A stretch of 64,000 nt of DNA from Clostridiales bacterium VE202-21 (GTDB lineage Bacteria; Bacillota; Clostridia; Lachnospirales; Lachnospiraceae). Positions 8,466 to 17,183 of the stretch are shown piece after piece; the stretch's first letter is position 1, and each line of letters opens with the position of its first letter. The notes under the pieces are model-generated. The model did not search any database. It was not told where the DNA came from and was given only the letters and a program-made list of their open reading frames with translations. Both the position numbers and the translations under genes were made by a program. The stretch is from assembly GCA_000509105.1 (NCBI GenBank), contig BAIF02000054.1, positions 1 to 64,000 on the forward strand. Direction: 5' to 3'.

Positions 8466-10397
8466 ATGAAAACAAAGTTTCATGAATATCTGGTCTTATT
8501 TCGGAAGCAGAGAGGATATACGCAGGTACAGATGGCGGAGAAACTGGAGATTTCCCGTTCCACCTACACGAATTATGAAATCGGGAACCGTTCCCCGGAT
8601 TTGGAGACTCTGGAGAGAATCAGCGAAGTATTGGAATGCTCCCTGGATGAATTGTTCGGAAGAGCACCGGCACGCACAGCGGATACGGTTAGGGAAGCAC
8701 CGGGGTCTTATAGAGCGGCCTCAAAAAAAGCTCAGAAGGTAAAGGAAAGAAAACTGGCAATTGGACTGCAGGATTTCCGCAGGTTACGTGAAAAGAATGG
8801 CTACTATGTAGACAAGACACAGTTGATAGAGAAGTTTTTGGAATCCGAATATCAGATTACACTGCTTACCCGACCAAGACGTTTTGGGAAGACGCTGAAT
8901 ATGTCTATGCTGTCAGAGTTTCTGGATTGTACAAAGCGCTCGGAAGATCTGTTTGCAGGCATGAAAGTCAGTGAGAGTTGTGTATTGGGAGAGATGAACA
9001 GGCATCCTGTTATTTTTGTTTCATTTCTTAATGTAAAAGGAGATACGGCAGATGGAATGCTGTACCAGTTAAAGTGTGTGCTCAGGGAAGAATACCAAAG
9101 GCAATTTGCTGTACTGGATGATGGAACACTTTCGGGCGAGCAGAGAAAAGAGCTGGATAATATTTACGAAGGATTGTGGCAGTCTCCTGATGCCATAGAG
9201 GCGGACAACTGCATCAGCAGGTCTGTTATCGTACTGTGCCAGGCACTGGAGCGGTATTACGGTAAGAAGGTATATCTCCTGATTGATGAGTATGATACGC
9301 CATTTATTGCTGCCAATGCCGGAGGATATTATGATGAGGTGAGAGGAATCCTAGCAGGCATGCTGAGCGCCTCTTTAAAAGGGAATCCGGCGCTGGAGAA
9401 GGCGATGCTTACGGGGATTCAGCGGGTGGCAAAGGAGAATATTTTTTCGGGACTGAATAACCTGGCAGTTTGTACAGTCTGTGATGAGGAGTACTCGGAC
9501 TGCTTTGGGTTCACTGAGGAGGAGACCGGAGAATTGCTGGAGTACTACGGCTTGGAGCTGTCAGAAGATATCAGGTTAATGTATGACGGCTACAGGTTCG
9601 GATCAACAGAAGTTTACAATCCATGGTCTGTCACATTTTATGCAGTAAGAAAAAAGCTGGAGCCATATTGGGTGAATACAAGTGAAAATAGTATGATCAA
9701 GAACGCACTTGACCAGAGAGGAGAGAAGTTTGCCTCTGCCTACAAGAAACTGATCGAAGAAGGTTCGGTCAATGTCAGGGCAGAGCTGGCAACATCTTAT
9801 TATGAGGAGCCGGACGATGCTTCCCTCTGGGGCATGCTGATCAATGCAGGGATGGTAACGGTTCAGGAAGAATTAGAGGAAGGCTTCTGCCGTCTGCGGA
9901 TACCAAATTATGAGGTGCGCAGGGCGTTTCAGGATTTGACTGCCTTCTATCTGAACTTAGAAGAAGGGCATATCGCAAGTATGCTGAGGTATCTGAGGCT
10001 GGGGGATATGGAAGAGTTTGCCGAGGAGTACCAGTGGATACTTCTGGATCTCCCGTCCTGCCATGACCTGAAAAGCGAGAACAGCTATCACATGATGATG
10101 CTTGGCATGTGCGCGTTCCTGTATAGATATTATGACGTGAAAAGCAATCGGGAAAGCGGGTCGGGCAGAAGCGATATTCTTCTCTATGCGAAGAAACCGG
10201 AACTGCCCCATATGATTCTGGAATTCAAATATACCAAAGAGGAATCACAGAATTTGAAAGAACTTGCGCAGGGAGCGGTTGAACAGATCAAAGCGAAGAA
10301 ATACGGTGCAGGCATGACCGGGCCGGTATATTACATTGGACTTGCACATTTTGGGAAGAATGTAGAAATGGAGTGGGAGAAAGCGGTGATTGAATAA
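8466..10397 (+). CDS. XRE-HTH / AAA-ATPase-like / PD-(D/E)XK fusion protein
   Basis: 643 aa. Residues ~3-62 are a complete XRE/Cro helix-turn-helix (FRKQRGYTQVQMAEKLEISR, then LECSLDELFG). A charged linker follows, then the AAA-ATPase_like domain (PF09820): GLQDFRRLREKNGYYVDKT, the phosphate-binding loop TRPRRFGKTLNMS and the Walker B strand VYLLIDEYDTPF. The C-terminus is a PDDEXK_9-type nuclease fold (PF08011) with SDILL and MILEFKYTK as the likely D...ExK site. The AAA/nuclease pair is greatly expanded in gut bacteria and its role is unknown. The attached DNA-binding domain is uncommon and suggests autoregulation or site-specific targeting; that is inference. It stands alone between a promoter and a terminator. 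Confidence 0.88.
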   Translation: MKTKFHEYLVLFRKQRGYTQVQMAEKLEISRSTYTNYEIGNRSPDLETLERISEVLECSLDELFGRAPARTADTVREAPGSYRAASKKAQKVKERKLAIGLQDFRRLREKNGYYVDKTQLIEKFLESEYQITLLTRPRRFGKTLNMSMLSEFLDCTKRSEDLFAGMKVSESCVLGEMNRHPVIFVSFLNVKGDTADGMLYQLKCVLREEYQRQFAVLDDGTLSGEQRKELDNIYEGLWQSPDAIEADNCISRSVIVLCQALERYYGKKVYLLIDEYDTPFIAANAGGYYDEVRGILAGMLSASLKGNPALEKAMLTGIQRVAKENIFSGLNNLAVCTVCDEEYSDCFGFTEEETGELLEYYGLELSEDIRLMYDGYRFGSTEVYNPWSVTFYAVRKKLEPYWVNTSENSMIKNALDQRGEKFASAYKKLIEEGSVNVRAELATSYYEEPDDASLWGMLINAGMVTVQEELEEGFCRLRIPNYEVRRAFQDLTAFYLNLEEGHIASMLRYLRLGDMEEFAEEYQWILLDLPSCHDLKSENSYHMMMLGMCAFLYRYYDVKSNRESGSGRSDILLYAKKPELPHMILEFKYTKEESQNLKELAQGAVEQIKAKKYGAGMTGPVYYIGLAHFGKNVEMEWEKAVIE

Positions 10398-10477
10398 GGG
10401 AATCCCCGTATAATATTTGAGTCAGTAAGGCGGTATATTCTGATGGTATGGCCGGTTTGCCAGGATTATGACGAAAG

Positions 10478-10522
10478 CTGCCATGTACAAAGCGATATTT
10501 TTGTACATGGCAGTTTTCTTTT
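10478..10522 (+). terminator. Rho-independent terminator
   Basis: A perfect 14-bp stem (CTGCCATGTACAAA 10478-10491; complement 10500-10513), an 8-nt loop, then TTTTCTTTT. It ends the XRE/AAA fusion transcript. Confidence 0.88.
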
Positions 10523-10605
10523 GTATAAGGGGGACAAAAAATCCCGGGCTTTTCCGTCCCCTTTCGGTTTCTATGTAAGCGCACTTCATTAACGCAGGAC
10601 GCATT

Positions 10606-10666
10606 CGGTTTTTAAACTTTACTGCGAACCCGCCTGCATGGGCTTGTGTTACGGGGTGCCCTTTGG
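10606..10666 (-). repeat. Structured 3' element, shared with 31657-31728
   Basis: Immediately downstream of the minus-strand aldolase stop. The plus-strand text TTTACTGCGAACC ... GTTACGGGGTGCCCTT is clearly related to the sequence right after the minus-strand MarR gene near 31730 (TTTACTGCAGACC ... GTTACGGGATGCCCTT). Both copies lie within about 30 nt of a minus-strand stop, so this may be a 3' processing or terminator-like unit spread through the genome. Confidence 0.5.
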
Positions 10667-11527
10667 TTATAAGATATTCTGATTCAAAAGTCTCATTCTC
10701 TGTTCTACCACTTCACTGATTGCCTCTTTTCCAGCCTGGAATGTAGTAGTTACATTGTACCGGAAATCTTCTGCCTGCTGTACTTCGGCAATCCTCTTAG
10801 CCGCTGCTGTCACCAGATCTGTAGCTATATTTATCTTCGCAATTCCATGGTTTACAGCTTCAGCAATCTTATCCTGCGGAGTGCCGCTGCCGCCATGCAT
10901 GACGAGTGGGATAGACACTTTCTTTTCGATTTCCATTAATCTTTGTATATTAATTTCAGGCTTAAATGACTTAGGATATGCGCCATGCATGGTTCCAATG
11001 GAAACAGCCAGTGCGTCAATGCCGGTCTGCTCTGCAAAGTAAGCCGCTTCATCCGGATCTGTCTGAAAGGACTCCTCGACCGTTACATCCTCGTCCCCTT
11101 CATTGCCAGGGAGCCTCCCGAGTTCCGCTTCTACACTGACACCTGCAGCATGAGCGACCTTCACAACTTCTTTTGTAAGGCGGATGTTCTCTTCCAGAGG
11201 AAAACGTGATGCATCAATCATGACAGATGAGTAACCTGCCACAATAGCCTGCACAATGGCATCGTAGGAACGGAAGTGGTCTGCGTGCAGTGCAATCGGA
11301 ACATCCACAGTTTTTGCAACACTCTCGGCGATACGCGCAACATTCGCAAAGCCTCCCATAGATATTGCTTCACCTTCGCCGATAATATAGATAGCGGGCA
11401 GGCCAAGCTTCTGCGCAGTGTCTGCTATAGCTTTGGCAGAATCATAATTCCAGATCATAAATCCTCCAACTGCGCATTTGTTTGTACGTGCATTCTTTAG
11501 CATTTGGGTCATTGGTACAAGTGTCAT
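10667..11527 (-). CDS. Class II fructose-bisphosphate-type aldolase (ketose-bisphosphate aldolase)
   Basis: 286 aa, the usual size for GatY/KbaY-like class II aldolases. Zn ligands and substrate motifs are visible in order: HADHF, VEAELGRLPG, a His in GTMHGAYPK, MHGGSGTP and GIAKINIATDL. Such enzymes split a ketose 1-phosphate or 1,6-bisphosphate into DHAP plus an aldehyde; the sugar specificity is unknown. The start at 11527 is set by AAAGGAGG 8 nt upstream; the frame is open beyond it but that stretch is promoter. It is transcribed divergently from the glycyl radical enzyme operon and shares one operator with it, which ties it to the same pathway. Confidence 0.92.
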   Translation of the reverse strand: MTLVPMTQMLKNARTNKCAVGGFMIWNYDSAKAIADTAQKLGLPAIYIIGEGEAISMGGFANVARIAESVAKTVDVPIALHADHFRSYDAIVQAIVAGYSSVMIDASRFPLEENIRLTKEVVKVAHAAGVSVEAELGRLPGNEGDEDVTVEESFQTDPDEAAYFAEQTGIDALAVSIGTMHGAYPKSFKPEINIQRLMEIEKKVSIPLVMHGGSGTPQDKIAEAVNHGIAKINIATDLVTAAAKRIAEVQQAEDFRYNVTTTFQAGKEAISEVVEQRMRLLNQNIL

Positions 11528-11573
11528 AATAAGTGCCTCCTTTAAATTAATTAATTTTTCTTCACGAGGTGTA

Positions 11574-11602
11574 TTGACAGATACAGAACTCGTTGCTATA
11601 AT
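11574..11602 (+). promoter_or_regulatory. Consensus promoter for the glycyl radical enzyme operon
   Basis: TTGACA (11574-11579), a 17-nt spacer and TATAAT (11597-11602): both hexamers match the sigma-A consensus exactly. The AACGTT operator lies just downstream (11612-11629), over the expected transcription start, which fits LacI-type repression. Confidence 0.88.
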
Positions 11603-11605
11603 TGT

Positions 11606-11634
11606 ATTATCGTTCATATTAACGTTCATGTCAA
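11606..11634 (-). promoter_or_regulatory. Divergent promoter for the aldolase with an operator in its spacer
   Basis: On the minus strand TTGACA (plus 11629-11634), a 17-nt spacer (11612-11628) and GATAAT (plus 11606-11611). The spacer contains ATGAACGTTAAT, nearly the same 12-mer as the operator at the LacI gene promoter (18159-18170). One bound repressor could close both divergent promoters. Confidence 0.82.
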
Positions 11635-11663
11635 TACCTTTTTTGAAAGTGAGGTAAAAAATA

Positions 11664-13757
11664 ATGACGGAAGAGATTAAAGATATTAAAAAGTATATAA
11701 TAAACAAAAAACATGTGAAATTTAGATTTAATGCAGAAGAAACGGAAAAATCATCTATAAGAAAAAGCTCGGAAATATGCGGGATTGACAGGGGAACGCT
11801 GCAGAACCGCAAGAAGGTGCGCCTGTGTTCGCTGCTGGAAGCGGAAAAGCCGGCGTTCATACCCGGGATGAACCTTGTATTTATGCGAACAACGATTACA
11901 AACGGGTGTATCGTTAATACAGAAGAGGAAAAAGAGCTTAGAAATCTATATTATTTACATGAGAAGGGGCACGTATGTAATATCTCTCCCGATTACAGCG
12001 GGATATTGGCAGAGGGGTTCCAAAGGCTGGAAAGAAAAATTGCAGCAGCAAGGGAAGCACTGAAAGTTTCTGATAAAGATACAGCGGATAAATATGAATA
12101 TGCAGATATACTCGAAGAGATTATTGAAAGTATTTATGCATTTGTTGAGAAATATGCCGCCGCACTTGAGAGTGACGGGCGCGGGGAAAAAGCAGAGTCT
12201 TTGAGAAGAAGCGTCCGCTCCGGTGCGGAAAGTTTTCCCGAGGCGCTCCAGCTGTTGCGGCTCCTCCATTATCTGGCATGGCTGGAGGGAGAATACCATA
12301 TCGGGCTTGGACGGTTTGACCAATATCTGTATCCATATTACAGACAGGATCGTGAACTTGGCAGGATAACGGAAGATGAAGCGCTTTCATACATAGAAGA
12401 ATTCTTCTTGTCCTGCAACATTGATAATGACCTGTATCCCGGAGTCCAGCAGGGAGACAACGGACAGAGCCTGATGCTGGGAGGTGTGGACACAGAGGGG
12501 AATGACTGCTTCAACGAATTGTCTAAGCTGTGTCTGCAGGCCAGCAGGGAACTGAAGCTGATTGATCCGAAAATCAATCTGAGAGTGAACAGCAGGACGA
12601 AAATAAGTCAATACGAGGAAGCCACCAGACTGACAAAAGCAGGGCTGGGATTTCCTCAATACTCAAACGATGATGTTGTAATTCCGGCACTGCTGCGCTG
12701 GGGATATGAACCGGAGGATGCGCGCAGCTATACGGTAGCGGCCTGCTGGGAGTTCATCATACCGGGAAAAGGAATGGATATCCCCAATATTGAAGCCGTA
12801 TCATTCCCGAAAATCGTAAACCGGTGTGCAGAGAAATATCTGGCCGATACAGACAGCATGGAGCAGTTCTGCGAGATGTTTCTCAGGGAACTAAAGGCAG
12901 AAGTGGACAGTATTACGGAGAAAGTAGATTCTGTTTTTATGTTTCCAGCCCCATATCTATCCATGCTGATGGAGGGATGTGCGGAGAACCTCCGGGATAT
13001 CTGCGAGGGAGGGATCTATAACAACTATGGGCTACATGGAACGGGAATAGCATGTGCCGCAGATTCTTTATATGCACTTGAGAAGTTTTACTACGAAGAC
13101 AGAAGGATTTCGGCGGATCAACTGGTACACGCAGTACAGGAGGACTTTTCCGGTGAGGAGGATTACCTAAAGCTGGTGAGGGAAGAGATGCACCATATGG
13201 GAGACGGGGATCCGGAAGTAGACAAATACGGAATCTGGCTCCTGGATACATTTGCAAAGGAAGTGGAAGGGAGAAAAAACAAGCTGGGGGGTATATACCG
13301 GGCAGGAACTGGTTCCGCGATGTATTATATACGTCATGCAGAGGAACTTGGGGCTTCTCCGGACGGCAGACGGAAAGGAGAATATTTCCCGGCGAATTAT
13401 TCACCCGGACTTTCTGTTAAGACCAAGGGGCCGTTATCTGTAATTAAGTCATTTACGGCGCCGGATTTAAGTAAGGCAGCAAACGGAGGTCCGCTGACAC
13501 TGGAGTTCCATGACAGTGTATTCAGGGGAGAAGACGGGATAAAAAAGGTGGCGGCGCTCGTGCAGTTGTTCGTGAAAAATGGCGGACATCAACTTCAGCT
13601 GAATGCCATCAATGCAGGTACACTGAAGGATGCACAGAAAAATCCCGAAAATTACCGGAACCTGATCGTAAGAGTCTGGGGATGGAGCGCTTATTTTGTA
13701 GAGCTGGATAAAGTTTACCAGGATCATCTGATACGAAGAGCGGAATATACCGTATAA
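11664..13757 (+). CDS. Glycyl radical enzyme, pyruvate formate-lyase family, short variant
   Basis: 697 aa, shorter than the 750-850 aa usual for PFL, diol dehydratases or choline lyase. Core motifs are clear: GLGRFDQYLYPYY, GGVDTEGNDCFNELS, GLGFPQYSNDDVV, GGIYNNYGLHGTG and HQLQLNAINAGTLKDAQ. The thiyl-radical cysteine should be C361 in TVAACWEF, with a glutamate two residues later (E363). The C-x-E spacing is that of dehydratase/lyase GREs (GCVE), while PFL itself has CC. The radical glycine is G673 in RVWGWSAYFV, 25 residues from the end; Trp on both sides is unusual. Its activase follows 16 nt downstream. The substrate is not assignable: the neighbourhood suggests a diol or a deoxy/anhydro sugar intermediate. 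Confidence 0.9.
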   Translation: MTEEIKDIKKYIINKKHVKFRFNAEETEKSSIRKSSEICGIDRGTLQNRKKVRLCSLLEAEKPAFIPGMNLVFMRTTITNGCIVNTEEEKELRNLYYLHEKGHVCNISPDYSGILAEGFQRLERKIAAAREALKVSDKDTADKYEYADILEEIIESIYAFVEKYAAALESDGRGEKAESLRRSVRSGAESFPEALQLLRLLHYLAWLEGEYHIGLGRFDQYLYPYYRQDRELGRITEDEALSYIEEFFLSCNIDNDLYPGVQQGDNGQSLMLGGVDTEGNDCFNELSKLCLQASRELKLIDPKINLRVNSRTKISQYEEATRLTKAGLGFPQYSNDDVVIPALLRWGYEPEDARSYTVAACWEFIIPGKGMDIPNIEAVSFPKIVNRCAEKYLADTDSMEQFCEMFLRELKAEVDSITEKVDSVFMFPAPYLSMLMEGCAENLRDICEGGIYNNYGLHGTGIACAADSLYALEKFYYEDRRISADQLVHAVQEDFSGEEDYLKLVREEMHHMGDGDPEVDKYGIWLLDTFAKEVEGRKNKLGGIYRAGTGSAMYYIRHAEELGASPDGRRKGEYFPANYSPGLSVKTKGPLSVIKSFTAPDLSKAANGGPLTLEFHDSVFRGEDGIKKVAALVQLFVKNGGHQLQLNAINAGTLKDAQKNPENYRNLIVRVWGWSAYFVELDKVYQDHLIRRAEYTV

Positions 13758-13773
13758 AAACAGGGGATTAGGT

Positions 13774-14493
13774 ATGAAGTCAGGAAGAATATTTGATATA
13801 AAGGAATTTGCCGTATATGACGGAGCGGGAATCAGGGTGACTTATTTCCTGCAGGGATGCCCTTTGAGATGCGAGTGGTGTCACAATCCGGAAGGCCAGG
13901 CAATGGAAGGCGGAAAAGTAAGAACCTCCGGGGAGGTTATTCGCGAGATCCTGGAGTATGCCTCTCTGTGGCAGGACTGTGAGGGGGGCGTCACATTTTC
14001 CGGCGGGGAGCCGCTGATGCAGGCAGGATTTCTGCTTGAGATTCTGGAGGGAATCGGAAATGTTTCAAAAGCGGTAGAGACTTCCGCCGCAGTATCAAAG
14101 GAGATATTCCAAAGCGTGCTGAATAGAGTGGACTTCGCTTATGTAGATTTGAAAATATATGATGAAGTATTACATATGCGTTATACAGGGTTAGGAAACC
14201 AGCTTATATTAGAGAACATACGGTGGCTGGCAGATACGGATATTCCATGTATCATACGGATTCCGATGATTCCCGGCGTGAGCGCAACGGAAGTGAATTA
14301 CAGGCAGACGGCCTCTTTTCTGGCGGATCTGCCCAGAAAGCTGCCGTTGGAGCTTCTTCCCTATAATACGCTGACAAAAGCCAAATATGACGCGGTTGGG
14401 CGGGAGTACAGCATTCAATTTCCGGAAGAAGGGCCCGTCTGTGACGATGTGCAGATTTTCCGAAGATGCGGATTATCTTGCAGGATATTATAA
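13774..14493 (+). CDS. Glycyl radical enzyme activating enzyme (radical SAM)
   Basis: 239 aa. The radical-SAM motif is CPLRCEWC (C29, C33, C36), spacing CxxxCxxC, followed by VTFSGGEPLMQ. It goes straight from HNPEGQ to the next helix, so it lacks the two-cluster ferredoxin insert that most GRE activases other than PFL-AE carry. It should make the glycyl radical on G673 of the upstream enzyme using SAM and one [4Fe-4S] cluster. The start has AGGGG and AGGT upstream. It is adjacent to and in operon with its substrate protein. Confidence 0.93.
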   Translation: MKSGRIFDIKEFAVYDGAGIRVTYFLQGCPLRCEWCHNPEGQAMEGGKVRTSGEVIREILEYASLWQDCEGGVTFSGGEPLMQAGFLLEILEGIGNVSKAVETSAAVSKEIFQSVLNRVDFAYVDLKIYDEVLHMRYTGLGNQLILENIRWLADTDIPCIIRIPMIPGVSATEVNYRQTASFLADLPRKLPLELLPYNTLTKAKYDAVGREYSIQFPEEGPVCDDVQIFRRCGLSCRIL

Positions 14494-14555
14494 AAAGGTC
14501 TGCCATGCCTTCATACATGGCTTTAAATAAAAAAGAAAAAAAGGAGTTGATGACA

Positions 14556-15740
14556 ATGCAAAATTTTGAATTTCGGAATCCTACGAAGATTATCTTTGGA
14601 AAAGGAACGGAAAATGAAGTAGGAAAAGAATGCAGCCGATATTCAAAAAAAGTTCTGCTGCATTACGGTAAAGGAAGCGTCGTACGCAGCGGGCTGCTTG
14701 ACCGTGTGAAGAAATCACTGGAAGCAGCGGAAGTAGGGTATGTAGAGTTAGGAGGCGTACAGCCAAATCCGAGGATCAGCCTGGTCAGGAAGGCGATTGC
14801 ACTTTGCAAGAGGGAAGATGTCGGATTTATCCTGGCAGTGGGCGGCGGAAGTGTAATTGATTCTGCAAAAGCTACGGCAATGGGGCTGAAGTATGACGGG
14901 GATGTGTGGGATCTGTATGCAAAGACTGCAGAGCCGCAGGGGGCCGTGGGGGTGGGCGTAGTCCTGACCATTCCGGCGGCAGGAAGTGAATCCAGCAATT
15001 CCTCTGTTTTGACAAATGAAGAGGAAGGGTTGAAGCGTTCCTGCGATTCCGATGATATTTACCCGAAGTTCTCAATACTGAACCCGGAACTGACCTATTC
15101 CATGCCGAAATATCAGATCGCATGCGGCAGTGTGGACATCATGGCGCATATTATGGAGCGTTACTTTACCCAGACCATGCATAACAGTGTATCGGACCGC
15201 ATGGCGGAGGCGCTTCTGAGGAATATGATAGAGTTTGCGCCAAAGGCCTTGGAAGAGCCGTTAAATTATGATTACCGTGCAGAGGTCATGTGGAACGGCA
15301 CGCTGGCTCACAATAATCTGATTAACTGCGGCAGACAGGCAGACTGGGCAAGCCACCCGATCGAGCACGAACTGAGCACGGAATATGATATGGCGCATGG
15401 CGGCGGGCTGGCAATTGTTTATCCGGCATTTATGAAATACGTTTATAAGCAGAGACTTTCTCAATTCATCCGCTTTGCAACAGCTGTCTGGAATGTGGAA
15501 TATGACAGAAACGATCCTGCGGCAACCGCATATGAAGGAATCGTGAGGCTGGAAAGATTCTTCCGATCCCTCGGGCTTCCTACTACCCTGGAGGATGCGG
15601 GTCTTGACTATGATGACGCAAAGCTGCGCTTTCTGGCGGAACGCTGTGACAGAAATGAACTGGGAAAAGTCGGGCACTTTGTGGAGTTAGAGACAGACGA
15701 TGTGGAAAAGATTTATCATTTAGCAAAAAAGGAGGGATAA
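14556..15740 (+). CDS. Iron-containing alcohol dehydrogenase, YqhD/BdhA type
   Basis: 394 aa. The N-terminus QNFEFRNPTKIIFGKG is typical, and the nucleotide-binding loop is AVGGGSVIDSAKA. The metal ligands are D194, H198, H267 and H281, the same positions as in E. coli YqhD, which supports the start at 14556 (AAGGAG 9 nt upstream) over the ATG two codons earlier. The family reduces short aldehydes and hydroxyaldehydes with NAD(P)H. Here it probably reduces the aldehyde released by the aldolase, or the product of the radical enzyme. It ends 3 nt before the isomerase gene. Confidence 0.92.
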   Translation: MQNFEFRNPTKIIFGKGTENEVGKECSRYSKKVLLHYGKGSVVRSGLLDRVKKSLEAAEVGYVELGGVQPNPRISLVRKAIALCKREDVGFILAVGGGSVIDSAKATAMGLKYDGDVWDLYAKTAEPQGAVGVGVVLTIPAAGSESSNSSVLTNEEEGLKRSCDSDDIYPKFSILNPELTYSMPKYQIACGSVDIMAHIMERYFTQTMHNSVSDRMAEALLRNMIEFAPKALEEPLNYDYRAEVMWNGTLAHNNLINCGRQADWASHPIEHELSTEYDMAHGGGLAIVYPAFMKYVYKQRLSQFIRFATAVWNVEYDRNDPAATAYEGIVRLERFFRSLGLPTTLEDAGLDYDDAKLRFLAERCDRNELGKVGHFVELETDDVEKIYHLAKKEG

Positions 15741-15743
15741 GTT

Positions 15744-17168
15744 ATGGCGGACACAACAGTGAAGATCGGGTATGCAGCTACAAGAAGAGGCTGTTTTACC
15801 CATCCGGAGGGAAAGGAATACCGGGAGAAAATCAAAGAAACCGTTGCAGGCTGGGGCGCAGAGCTGGTTGATATCGGCGGTATCAATGAAGAAGGACTGC
15901 TTGTTAAACCGGCAGACGTGGAGAAAGCCGTGAAAGTATTCAAAGATGCAGATGTGGATGGAATCTTTATCGCCAACTGCAATTTTGGAGAAGAATCTGT
16001 GGCAGCCATGGTTGCAAAAGAACTTAACAAGCCAATTCTGCTGTGGGGACCGAGGGACAATACCCCGGCGCCGGATGAGGACCGCACCAGGGATACACAG
16101 TGCGGGCTGTTTGCAATCGGCAAGGCATTACGCCGTTATAATCTGCCGTTCACCTACATTCCCAATGTAGCACTGGAAGATCCCACATTTGAAAGAGGCT
16201 ACAAGTCATTTGCGGCAGTATGTTCGATCGTTAAGAACTTCAAAAAGACCAGAATACTGCAGATCAGCACCCGCCCGCAGCCGTTCTGGAGCGTGATATG
16301 CAACGAAGGCGAGCTGGTAGAAAAATTTGGGATTGAAGTATTCCCGGTTACAATCCAGGATGTAAAAGACATGACAGAAGAACTGGAGAAAACGGACAGT
16401 CCTCTGGTAAAGGAAGCAAGGGCTCGTTTTGAAAACAGCCTTTCTTTGGGCGGCATTTCAGAGGAACAGTTACTAAACAGCGTCCGCCTCTACGTGGCAG
16501 TGAAAGAATTGTGCAGGATCAACGGATGCAATTCCGTAGCAATCCACTGCTGGGGGCCGCTCCAGAAAGCGGTTAAGTCGGCAACATGCACCGTAAACAG
16601 CCTCCTGACGGAAGACGGGATACCGGTTGCCTGCGAAACAGATATTCATGGCGCAATTACATCTATTATTTTGCAGTCAGCGGTATTCTGCACGAAATCT
16701 ATTTTCTTTGCAGACCTGACAATCCGCCATCCGGAAAATGATAACGCAGAACTTTTGTGGCATTGCGGCAACTTCCCGCCTTCACTGGCAATAGAAGGGG
16801 CGGAACACAAAGTGGAACTGCTGTGCCAGGATCTGGGTCCGATGCCGACGCAGAACCATTGGGAAATCAAGCATGGCGATATGACAATATGCCGGTTTGA
16901 TGGAGACCATGGCGAATATCAATTACTCATCGGGGAAGGAAAAGGAGTGGAAGGACCGAAGACACGGGGAACCTACAGCTGGTTTGAAGTAAATGACTGG
17001 CCGATGTGGGAGGAGCACCTAGTAAAAGGTCCTTACATCCACCACTGTGCAGGCGTACATGGAAAAGTTGCACATATCTTGTATGAGGCCTGCAAGTACA
17101 TTGGCGTGAATGCCGACCCGGTTTCCCCCACAAAAGAGGAAATAGAAGCTTACTGGAGAGGGAGATAA
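15744..17168 (+). CDS. L-fucose/L-arabinose isomerase-like protein
   Basis: 474 aa, shorter than FucI (about 590 aa). The Rossmann-like N-terminal part has DVDGIFIANCNFGEES and LLWGPRD. The C-terminal barrel-like half has acidic/His residues that may bind Mn (VACETDIHGAITSI; FADLTIRHPENDNAELLWHC; YIHHCAGVHGKV). Proteins of this superfamily interconvert aldoses and ketoses, and here it should supply the ketose for the PfkB kinase directly downstream. The precise sugar is unknown. It has a GGAGG site upstream and sits inside the operon. Confidence 0.85.
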   Translation: MADTTVKIGYAATRRGCFTHPEGKEYREKIKETVAGWGAELVDIGGINEEGLLVKPADVEKAVKVFKDADVDGIFIANCNFGEESVAAMVAKELNKPILLWGPRDNTPAPDEDRTRDTQCGLFAIGKALRRYNLPFTYIPNVALEDPTFERGYKSFAAVCSIVKNFKKTRILQISTRPQPFWSVICNEGELVEKFGIEVFPVTIQDVKDMTEELEKTDSPLVKEARARFENSLSLGGISEEQLLNSVRLYVAVKELCRINGCNSVAIHCWGPLQKAVKSATCTVNSLLTEDGIPVACETDIHGAITSIILQSAVFCTKSIFFADLTIRHPENDNAELLWHCGNFPPSLAIEGAEHKVELLCQDLGPMPTQNHWEIKHGDMTICRFDGDHGEYQLLIGEGKGVEGPKTRGTYSWFEVNDWPMWEEHLVKGPYIHHCAGVHGKVAHILYEACKYIGVNADPVSPTKEEIEAYWRGR

Positions 17169-17183
17169 GATCGGAGGAAACAT

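Noticed and set aside
11528-11860. Longer N-terminus for the aldolase
   Set aside because: The region contains both divergent promoters and the operator, and part of the radical enzyme gene.
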